Assembly (NCBI RefSeq): GCF_938045345.1 | Contig: NZ_CALIMS010000060.1 | Span: 1 to 18,943 of the forward strand | Origin: an uncultured Campylobacter sp. | Lineage (GTDB): Bacteria > Campylobacterota > Campylobacteria > Campylobacterales > Campylobacteraceae | Length of the DNA: 18,943 bases | Reading direction: 5' to 3' | In this document: one piece after another, positions 7,401 through 12,482 of the stretch | Position numbering within the stretch: the first letter of the stretch is position 1 | Layout: each line of letters starts with the position of its first letter | Notes under the pieces: generated by a model | Databases searched by the model: none | What the model saw: only the letters and a program-made list of their open reading frames with translations | What the model was told of the DNA's origin: nothing | Position numbers and translations under genes: made by a program

Positions 7401-7861
7401 TCGGCGGACATCAGGTTATGAAGGAGTACTACGATGAGCCGGCAAAAACCGCCGAAGCGATCGCGCAAATAAACGACGTGCGCTACTACAAAAGCGGCGA
7501 CATCGGCTATATCGACGACGACGGGTTTTTATTTATCACCGACCGCCTTTCGCGCTTTGCTAAAATCGGCGGCGAGATGATTAGCCTGGGCGCAGTAGAA
7601 AGCGCCGTGGGCGAAATTTTAGGCGAAAGCGCGATCTATTCGTGCGTGAACCTAAAAGACGAGAAAAAGGGCGAAAAGATCGCTCTGCTTTACGTGGGCG
7701 AGGCGAGCGAGGATGAAATTTCGCGCCGCCTGAAGGACTCCGCGCTGGCGCCGATAATGCAGCCAAGCGTCGTGAAAAAGGTGGAGCAAATCCCGGTACT
7801 CGGCAGCGGCAAGGTAAATCTCAAAGCGGTAAAGGATCTGGCGATCGAGCTGGGACTTTAG
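4418..7861 (+). CDS. aas: LplT-PlsC-Aas fusion: lysophospholipid transporter, acyltransferase and acyl-ACP synthetase
   Basis: This 1147-residue protein joins three activities for membrane phospholipid repair. Residues 1 to about 410 are a 12-segment MFS transporter of the LplT type, which flips lysophospholipid inward. Residues about 430-620 are a PlsC-type acyltransferase with the HX4D motif (NHISWID, H451 to D456) and FPEG at 519-522. Residues about 640-1147 are an AMP-forming acyl-ACP synthetase. This last domain has a phosphate loop FSSGSEGKPKG at 791-801, YEGYGTTE at 929-936, SGD with D1028, and the C-terminal lysine K1132 in GSGKVNLK. In E. coli LplT and the two-domain Aas are separate proteins; three-part fusions are known in other proteobacteria. 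All motifs look intact. The start is TTG with AAAGGAG. It is transcribed alone. Confidence 0.9.
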   Translation: MKSLLKINGFLPFLAIMFINASVDLGHKITIQNVLVKSADSGALIALTSLVNLLILLPYVFLFSASGYLNDKFSRTRITRICAKLGVALTALITLGYLCGWFYFAFFMTILLAAQSAIYSPAKYGLIKKIVGAKNLGAANGLVQALTIIAILLSSLVFSVIFELFAVRSSDAGELMSSVWFIGVLLVAGSVLETYYSYKIPFFDAAQPQAEFNKDDYLKLRYLRQNLNFVLKDKNVLLCTLGLAMFWAVSQLVIATFPAHYKALSGSDNVMVIQVILALSAIGIALGSIFAGSYCKKHIELGIVPFGAFGLALALMVLANAHSVFWLGTASFFFGFSGGIFIVPLNAVIQFFTADERMGRVLAGSNFIQNIFMVLFLLIAIILVHFAVASGEIFVMAALCVLICGIFGAKYLPQLFVRILLIPFMKFGYQVHVDGIENIPQKGGVLLLGNHISWIDWAVVQLACPRGVRFVMHRSYYDLWYLKWFFKIFRVIPIGAGVSKSAIESIREALNAGEVVGLFPEGHISYNGRIDEFQGGFELAAHDTNSVIVPFYIRGLWGSTFSRASEHYKRTISQNGKNALRVSFGAPIEANSKAHEVKRAVTELSFFSWGKYLASLKPLAYNWLNQAKRSPFKRVAVDSTGVSFTNLAMMSAVLILRKRLKSRISSEENVGIVLPSSVIASAVNLTLFAMGKTSVNLNYTLSEENLIYCADKANIRTIISSRKFVEKLKSKGFELDSSIGDRLVYLEDLSEGVSKNERIACALKSLLMPKILFRALYFKPHAIDDVATILFSSGSEGKPKGVVLTHKNIMANVRQISELINATEHDAILASLPIFHCFGLTVTTLFPLNDGILSIHVPDPTDAFSVGKMSAKYGATIMFGTSTFFRLYTKNKRLNPLMLASIRLAIAGAEKLNENVRKEFKIKFGIEIYEGYGTTETAPVVSVNTPNVLEPDFFKELHFNREKSVGLPLAGTVIKITDPASLQPLSNGQEGLILIGGHQVMKEYYDEPAKTAEAIAQINDVRYYKSGDIGYIDDDGFLFITDRLSRFAKIGGEMISLGAVESAVGEILGESAIYSCVNLKDEKKGEKIALLYVGEASEDEISRRLKDSALAPIMQPSVVKKVEQIPVLGSGKVNLKAVKDLAIELGL

Positions 7862-8197
7862 GGCAAAATCTAAGTAAAAGGATTTGGCTAGTGCGAGGCT
7901 TTAAAACCGCGGAATTTTGGCTGTATTACAGAACTACGAAATTTCGCGCTGTGAAATTTTAATCGATTTAAATTTTAAAAAACTTTGTAATAAAATGCTC
8001 CGTGTGTAAGCTTATGGAGGCTACTGACGCTGCTCGTCGTTATTGGCTATAAAACAAGAGCGCGACGGCAGAATTTCGCGATGTGGGTTTGTGAAGTCGA
8101 GGAGTTCTAAGGCGTTAAATTTCAGGCTGCAAAATTCAAAATTGAGAAAAATCTAGCTGCTAAATTTCGATTAATTCAGTTTGTAAAATTACGCGCA

Positions 8198-8209
8198 TAA
8201 GGCGCCTTA
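8198..8209. repeat. Perfect 12-bp palindrome
   Basis: TAAGGCGCCTTA is a perfect palindrome in non-coding DNA, 250 bases from the nearest start codon. No role is evident. Confidence 0.7.
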
Positions 8210-8405
8210 GTAAAATATGGAATTCCGTGCTTAAAATTCCACGCCGCGACATAAAAAGGAATTTTAATCGTGGTAAACAAGCGCGACATATCAACTCAGC
8301 CGTGAAATTCCGCATTAAAATTTTACGTCGAAACCGCAGACGAAATTCCGCAAAATTCTATCGAAATTCTATGAAATTTTACCGAGAATGAAATTCTTTA
8401 ATTTC

Positions 8406-8440
8406 GTAGCGGAGCGAATTTTAAAATTCTGCTCCGCTAC
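8406..8440 (-). terminator. Stem-loop after the lipoprotein gene, possible terminator
   Basis: GTAGCGGAGC (8406-8415) pairs perfectly with GCTCCGCTAC (8431-8440), and the inside is the palindrome GAATTTTAAAATTC with one extra T. It starts 19 bases beyond the lipoprotein stop codon on the minus strand. The following minus-strand sequence (GAAATTAAAG) is AT-rich but not a T-run, so termination is plausible rather than shown. Confidence 0.45.
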
Positions 8441-8459
8441 TCAAGAATTCCGCAGCATA

Positions 8460-9236
8460 TTATCTTGCATAAAATACTGCTAGTGCGTCTTTAGATGTAT
8501 CATTTTTGCCGGCAGGCTCCTCTTCGCCATCGGACATTATCTTAAATCCCGGCGCCAAATCTACGCTTTTATCGTTATTGACGACGAAATTAAGCTCTAT
8601 AGTTGCACTAGACGGCGCTTTTTTATTATATGCACCATAACTAGCTTTTAATTGCTCTGGCGTCAATTGCGAATGATACACCGCATTTTTCAAGAAATCT
8701 AAAACGCCCGGTAGATATGTCTTATCTTTTTTAGGGTCTTGGTCTTTTAGAATTTCATCCTCTAGCGACTTATCGCAATCGATCAATCCCCTCTGATCTT
8801 CGTATTCTATCTCACCTTTTGCTTTTATAGTCTCTTGGAATTTCGCGTCGTTTAGTTTACAAAGTTTGTTAGCTAGCTGAAGCAAGCTATTCCTATCATA
8901 AGCTTTACCCCCGTAGAACTTCATAGTACTATCCATGTTACCACTTAAAGCATCTTTATTATATTTCTCGCGACGTTCTTTGGTCGCTTTCTCTTTTGCG
9001 GCATTCAATGCTTCCATATCTATGTCGCACACCATCGTGACGGATTTTAGCCCACCGCGATCAGCCTTCGACCACGTGATATTTTTACATCTTTTCGACC
9101 CCTCGATCGCCGTGCCTATACTCATAGATTTAAAATCGGGCAAAGTATAGTTTTTGACGAGTTCTATCTCGTCCTCACCGCATCCTGCTAACACCAAAGC
9201 CGCCGCTACGGCACCCATCATATATCTGAGCTTCAT
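8460..9236 (-). CDS. Unknown lipoprotein
   Basis: The 258-residue product begins with a clear lipoprotein signal: basic start (MKLRY), a hydrophobic core, and lipobox LAGC with the acylated cysteine at residue 19, followed by GEDE. An Asp or Glu after the cysteine often affects sorting in other bacteria, but the rule for this genus is not known to me. The mature part is soluble and charged, with four further cysteines (C50, C70, C126, C154) that could form two disulfides in the periplasm. Residues 75-95 are a Lys/Glu-rich likely helix. I recognise no family. The ATG follows AAGGAG with good spacing. The gene is visibly richer in A+T than its neighbours and stands alone between long gaps, which hints at separate acquisition. 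Confidence 0.75.
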   Translation of the reverse strand: MKLRYMMGAVAAALVLAGCGEDEIELVKNYTLPDFKSMSIGTAIEGSKRCKNITWSKADRGGLKSVTMVCDIDMEALNAAKEKATKERREKYNKDALSGNMDSTMKFYGGKAYDRNSLLQLANKLCKLNDAKFQETIKAKGEIEYEDQRGLIDCDKSLEDEILKDQDPKKDKTYLPGVLDFLKNAVYHSQLTPEQLKASYGAYNKKAPSSATIELNFVVNNDKSVDLAPGFKIMSDGEEEPAGKNDTSKDALAVFYAR

Positions 9237-9270
9237 ACTTACTCCTTAAGATTAAAGTAAGGAATACTAG

Positions 9271-9277
9271 CCCCCCC
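9271..9277 (-). repeat. Homopolymeric G7 tract in the lipoprotein leader or promoter
   Basis: Seven C on the plus strand read as seven G on the sense strand, 34 bases upstream of the lipoprotein ATG. G/C tracts near start codons are a known source of phase variation in Campylobacter, usually at 8 or more bases, so this tract is on the short side. A TAGTAT directly after it could be a -10 box, which would place the tract in the promoter spacer. Confidence 0.6.
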
Positions 9278-9493
9278 GCTTAAAATTTGATTAAATTTGA
9301 GGTAAATTTTGAGATTAATTGTTAAGCATTAGCGGAATATTTTAAAATCTCACTAAATTTATCGGCAACAAAATTTTATGTGATAAAAATAGGCTAAATT
9401 TTATTTGCCAGTATGATACAAAAAATTACAAGCAGAAAGAAGTTTTAAAATTTTATAGCTTTGTAATTTAGCTAGAGCTTTAATGATAATTCT

Positions 9494-9527
9494 AATTTGC
9501 CGCGAAGCGCACGCTCCGCAGCAAATT
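9494..9527 (-). terminator. Imperfect stem-loop after fldA, possible terminator
   Basis: AATTTGC (9494-9500) pairs with GCAAATT (9521-9527), and the inner GCG/CGC and AGCG/CGCT segments continue the stem with two mismatches. It begins 10 bases beyond the flavodoxin stop on the minus strand. The U-rich side is inside the stem and no separate T-run follows. Confidence 0.45.
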
Positions 9528-9537
9528 TAAAGGAGGA

Positions 9538-10029
9538 CTATTTAAAAGATGGAGCGATCTGCGCTATCCACGCCTCGATACGGCTCTCGGTGAGGTCGCT
9601 TTGATTGTCGTTGTCTAGCGCGAGGCCAACGAATTTGCCATCCACTACGGCCTTGCTCTCGTCGAATTCATATCCATCGGTAGGCACTGCACCTACGATA
9701 TTTGCACCCGCTTTTTTGAAGTTGTCATATAGCTCGCGCATTGCGTTGCAGTAGGCGTCGCTGTAGCTTGAGCTATCGCCCATACCAAAAATCGCGACGG
9801 TCTTGCCCGCGACATCAAGAGCTGAGAAATCAAAGCCCGCCCAGTCGTCTTGTAGCTCGCCGTCGTTCCATGTGGAGCTGCCGATGATGAGCGCGGTGTA
9901 TTTATCTAGGTCTGCAGGCGCGATGTCCGCAACGTTTTTAAGCTCATTTTCGATGCCGAGCTTTTCCGAGATCAGCTTCGCAGCGTCCTCAGTATTGCCC
10001 ATCGAGCTTCCAAAAATAATTCCAACCAT
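9538..10029 (-). CDS. fldA: Long-chain flavodoxin FldA
   Basis: The 163-residue product is a cytoplasmic FMN electron carrier. The phosphate-binding loop is GSSMGNTE at residues 7-14. The two FMN-flanking loops are SSTWNDGELQDDW (from about 51) and FGMGDSSSYSDAYCNAM (from about 85). The segment GYEFDESKAVVDGKFVGLALD marks the long-chain type. In Campylobacter and Helicobacter flavodoxin is the main acceptor for pyruvate and 2-oxoglutarate oxidoreductases, and a PFOR gene lies 2.4 kb away on the same strand. It is the last gene of a three-gene operon, starting 11 bases after the stop of the preceding gene, with AAAAGGAT as ribosome site. All motifs are intact. Confidence 0.95.
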   Translation of the reverse strand: MVGIIFGSSMGNTEDAAKLISEKLGIENELKNVADIAPADLDKYTALIIGSSTWNDGELQDDWAGFDFSALDVAGKTVAIFGMGDSSSYSDAYCNAMRELYDNFKKAGANIVGAVPTDGYEFDESKAVVDGKFVGLALDNDNQSDLTESRIEAWIAQIAPSFK

Positions 10030-10040
10030 TTGGTATCCTT

Positions 10041-11276
10041 TTAATAAATTTTGTCGGTGAGCTTGTATGGTACTAATTTCATAATGAAATTTCCCTTAAA
10101 GCATTCGCTTTTTATCTCGACGTGGCGGTTAAAATTTTCATTTTTTGGATAGACAAGATACAGGGCATCGAGGTTTGCTCCGCGGCAAAGCTCTAGCGCT
10201 TTTTTTATATCATTATCATAAATGGCTGGATTTTGAGGTAAAATTTTTTTAAAGCTCGTAACCACGCCTAGGCTAAAACTGCTCTTGCGAACTACGATGA
10301 GCTCGCCCGATTTGCCCACAAGCTGCAGCTGTGCGCCTGCATTGCGAAGCGCGATTTTGCAAAATACGAAGTTGCAAAACGCATCGTCTCCGTTTAGCAG
10401 CAATCCGCTACGCAGACTCACGATTGCGCTAGTTAGCTTATAAGCGGGCTTGGCGGCAAATACAGGCAGCGGCATATCGCGCAGATAGGCAAAGATTATC
10501 GCATTATCCGCCGTACAGAATTTCATGGCGGGCTTGAAGCGGTAAATTTTGCGAGCACCGCGCCTAAGTTCGGAAGCGATAAAATTTAAAAACGCAGCGC
10601 GAAACTGCGAAGCGCCCTTTAAATTTGCGGGCAGAATTCTATAATCCGCATTAACGTTAAAATTATATAGAGCTAGCATCGCTCGCGCTCGCGAAGCCGC
10701 ATCATAATCCTGCAGCGCCTCTGGCGCAATCTCGCGCCCGTTCGCATCAAAGCCAAAAATCTCGCCGCTAAAGAATTGCTTATTAAAAACTTCGGCATTT
10801 AAAATTTCATCATCAATAAGCTCATTATCGCGCCGCAGATCCGCTTTTTGGCGTTTTTCGCGCGTCGCGATATCTCGTTTTGACGCGGTAGTATCTTGTA
10901 ATAAAGCTGATTTCTCGTCCGAACGCTTAGCGCAGAAAAAATTCTTTTGCGCTAAGCCAGTGTTGTAAAAAGCCTTTGCTGTCAAATTCCTGTTCGCGCT
11001 GCCTTTTTGCGCGCTCTTTGCAGCGCACGGCTTAGAGGCATTATGATTAAGCGCGCCCGATTTACCGCTTGAAAACTTTTTAAATTTGCCGCTAAATTTC
11101 TTGCTTTCGGCGTGTGCAAGGTAAGTAGCGTTAAATTTGTTAGAATTTAAAAAATCCTTGGAATTTAGCTCGCCAACTTTATCGTCGTAAGCATTTGATT
11201 GCGGCGTAGTGCGCGATTTTTTAACCGCTTGCCTGGGCTTGCCGGCATTACTTAAATTCCTTGGGATTTTAATCAT
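10041..11276 (-). CDS. Unknown basic protein in the flavodoxin operon
   Basis: I do not recognise a domain in this 411-residue protein. About the first 130-150 residues are rich in Lys, Ser, Asn and Ala and look disordered (for example KKFSGKFKKFSSGKSG), with few hydrophobics. From about 165 the sequence becomes more globular, with likely mixed helix and strand and the segments RKIYRFKPAMKFCTADNA and LYLVYPKNENFNRHVEIKSE. There is no signal peptide or membrane segment. Its ATG overlaps the end of the DUF2325 gene by 8 bases and has no clear Shine-Dalgarno, so translational coupling is likely, and fldA follows after 11 bases. From memory, C. jejuni has an unknown gene (Cj1383c) in the same place between fldA and a Cj1384c homologue, but shorter. 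If so, the disordered N-terminus is an extension in this species. Confidence 0.7.
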   Translation of the reverse strand: MIKIPRNLSNAGKPRQAVKKSRTTPQSNAYDDKVGELNSKDFLNSNKFNATYLAHAESKKFSGKFKKFSSGKSGALNHNASKPCAAKSAQKGSANRNLTAKAFYNTGLAQKNFFCAKRSDEKSALLQDTTASKRDIATREKRQKADLRRDNELIDDEILNAEVFNKQFFSGEIFGFDANGREIAPEALQDYDAASRARAMLALYNFNVNADYRILPANLKGASQFRAAFLNFIASELRRGARKIYRFKPAMKFCTADNAIIFAYLRDMPLPVFAAKPAYKLTSAIVSLRSGLLLNGDDAFCNFVFCKIALRNAGAQLQLVGKSGELIVVRKSSFSLGVVTSFKKILPQNPAIYDNDIKKALELCRGANLDALYLVYPKNENFNRHVEIKSECFKGNFIMKLVPYKLTDKIY

Positions 11277-11592
11277 CTTCGCAAGGTCTGCAACCGAATT
11301 CTTGATTTAAATTGAAAACCTTACAGTATTCGCAAAATACGCAGCTGACGCTTCTTTTAGCGCATACGAGCGGGATTTTGCGCTTTTTTACTTCGCCTTT
11401 GATTTTTTTCATCGTGTTGTGGTTTAAAAAGCTCGTAAGCATCACGACACACTCGGTATCCTGCGGGATCGGCTTACGATTTACGCGATTTTCGTTTCGT
11501 GCATCCCAGTGCTCGATATTGCTCGCGCCAAGGTCTTTTAAAACCGCCTTAATGGGTGTAATCTCATCTGCTCCTATAACTAAAACGTTCAT
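11269..11592 (-). CDS. DUF2325 protein with a cysteine cluster
   Basis: The 107-residue product has the DUF2325 layout: a Rossmann-like start (MNVLVIGADEITPIKAVLKDLG), a WDAR segment at 29-32, a hydrophobic strand VVMLTSFLNHNT, then PLVCAKRS. It ends in a cysteine cluster: C84-x2-C87-x2-C90 and C101-x2-C104, with C77 just before. Such spacing suits zinc or an iron-sulfur cluster. The family's function is not known to me. The ATG follows AAGGGG and sits 30 bases from an extended -10 promoter. It is the first gene of the operon leading to flavodoxin, so a redox or metal-linked role is a reasonable guess. Its last bases overlap the next gene (ATGATTAA). Confidence 0.8.
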   Translation of the reverse strand: MNVLVIGADEITPIKAVLKDLGASNIEHWDARNENRVNRKPIPQDTECVVMLTSFLNHNTMKKIKGEVKKRKIPLVCAKRSVSCVFCEYCKVFNLNQEFGCRPCEDD

Positions 11593-11621
11593 TTCATCCC
11601 CTTATATGATTGATATTCGTT

Positions 11622-11630
11622 ATTATAACA
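11622..11630 (-). promoter_or_regulatory. Extended -10 promoter of the DUF2325-fldA operon
   Basis: On the minus strand TGTTATAAT is a perfect extended -10 element, 29 bases before the ATG at 11592. Transcription would start at about 11615. No convincing -35 is present upstream, only AT-rich sequence, which is normal for Campylobacter sigma-70 promoters. Confidence 0.6.
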
Positions 11631-11679
11631 GAGAAAGATTAAATTTAACTGATAATATATATAAAAATTTGAAATTATA

Positions 11680-11698
11680 AGCCGGAATTTTACCGGTT
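11680..11698 (-). terminator. Small hairpin after the racemase gene
   Basis: The stem is CCGG/CCGG plus one G-T and one A-T pair, with a 7-base loop. It starts 12 bases past the racemase-family stop. The minus-strand sequence after it (ATAATTTCAAATTTTTATAT) is T-rich. The short stem makes it a weak candidate. Confidence 0.35.
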
Positions 11699-11710
11699 CA
11701 TATTTGATAT

Positions 11711-12403
11711 TTATTCGCTTAAAGCTAGACTTACTGCCGCATCGATGTGGATCTGCGTAGTATCAAATAGCCACGCGGCGGTATCTGCTTGCGATACGAG
11801 CAGCCCGATCTCCGTGCAGCCCAGTATCACTCCCTGCGCGCCGCGAGCCCTAAGTCCTTCAATAATCCGTAAAAATTTCTCTTTGGAGTGCGGTAAGATT
11901 TTACCGAAGCAAAGCTCATTAAAAATTACTTCGTTTACCGCTTCCATTTCGTCCGCATTTGGCACGAGTACCTCTACGCCGCCATCTATCAAGCGCTGTT
12001 TGTAAAAATCCTGCGTCATCGTGTAGATCGTGCCGAGCAGCCCTACTTTTTGCACGCCACGTTTTCGCAGCTCACTTAACGTGGCGTCCGCGATATGCAC
12101 GAATGGTACAGAGATAGCGGCTTTTATCGCCTCGTAGCACTTATGCATCGTGTTAGTGCAAAGAAAAATATAATCCGCGCCGCCGCCTTGCAAAACTCGC
12201 GCGTGACGAGCTAAAATTTCACCTGCCCTGCCCCACTCATTATCTCTTTGGCACCGCTCGATCTCGTCAAAATTTAGACTACTTAGCAGGATTTCGCCGC
12301 TACTTAGCCCGCCTAGACGCTCGTTAATTTTGCGATTGATCCCATCATAATAGGTAATCGTAGATTCGTAGCTCATACCGCCGATTAGTCCGATTTTTTT
12401 CAT
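11711..12403 (-). CDS. Aspartate/glutamate racemase family protein
   Basis: The 230-residue product belongs to the cofactor-independent racemase family, close to aspartate racemase (YgeA/RacX type). It begins with KKIGLIGGMSYEST, typical of aspartate racemases. Both catalytic cysteines are present: C82 in LCTNTMHK and C196 in GCTEIGLL. The length matches the family. Glutamate racemase MurI has a different start motif, so this is not the cell-wall MurI. The product would make a D-amino acid, perhaps D-aspartate, in the cytoplasm, but substrate cannot be fixed from sequence because family members vary. It is on the same strand as PFOR upstream, with a strong stem-loop between, so it is probably transcribed separately. 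The ribosome site is AAAGGA. Confidence 0.85.
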   Translation of the reverse strand: MKKIGLIGGMSYESTITYYDGINRKINERLGGLSSGEILLSSLNFDEIERCQRDNEWGRAGEILARHARVLQGGGADYIFLCTNTMHKCYEAIKAAISVPFVHIADATLSELRKRGVQKVGLLGTIYTMTQDFYKQRLIDGGVEVLVPNADEMEAVNEVIFNELCFGKILPHSKEKFLRIIEGLRARGAQGVILGCTEIGLLVSQADTAAWLFDTTQIHIDAAVSLALSE

Positions 12404-12428
12404 GGATTTTCCTTTTGGAATTTAACGA

Positions 12429-12462
12429 AATTCCTGGGTCACAAATTCTGCGACCCGGAATT
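12429..12462 (-). terminator. Stem-loop after the PFOR gene, likely terminator
   Basis: AATTCC plus GGGTC (12429-12440, one bulged T) pairs with GACCCGGAATT (12452-12462), an 11-bp stem around an 11-base loop. It begins 20 bases beyond the PFOR stop on the minus strand and is followed by TTCGTTAAATT, a poor T-run. Position and stem strength favour a terminator or 3'-end stabiliser. Confidence 0.5.
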
Positions 12463-12482
12463 CTAAAAACTAACTACAACGC

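Larger units (their letters stand above)
7862..8459. other. AT-word-rich non-coding stretch
   Basis: I see no gene in these 598 bases. The words AAATTC or GAATTT occur about a dozen times, most of them clustered in 8219-8430, along with two GAATTC sites (8220 and 8446) and a repeated GAAATTCCGCA/GAAATTCTAT pattern between 8304 and 8372. A bulged stem CTGC-T-CGTCG (8030-8039) with CGACGGCAG (8063-8071) and a 12-bp palindrome at 8198-8209 are the only other structures I found apart from the stem-loop at the right end. A 12-codon frame at 8014 lacks a ribosome site. Confidence 0.6.
9237..9537. other. Gap holding the lipoprotein leader and the fldA terminator region
   Basis: These 301 bases contain no gene. 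The left end has the ribosome site of the lipoprotein gene and a C7 tract (G7 on the transcribed sense). The middle (about 9280-9480) is very AT-rich with TTTTAAAAT and AAATTT words and probably holds the lipoprotein promoter, but no -10 box stands out. The right end holds a GC-rich hairpin behind fldA. Confidence 0.6.

Noticed and set aside
8014..8052. 12-codon frame (MEATDAARRYWL), possible leader peptide
   Set aside because: There is no Shine-Dalgarno before the ATG, and no attenuator or downstream gene on the same strand.
11593..11630. Fur or PerR box in the DUF2325-fldA promoter
   Set aside because: TTATAAT is present but the second half-site does not match well enough to call an operator.
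11312..11680. Plus-strand 122-codon frame opposite the DUF2325 gene
   Set aside because: It overlaps the DUF2325 gene and its promoter on the other strand; the DUF2325 reading has family motifs and a ribosome site.
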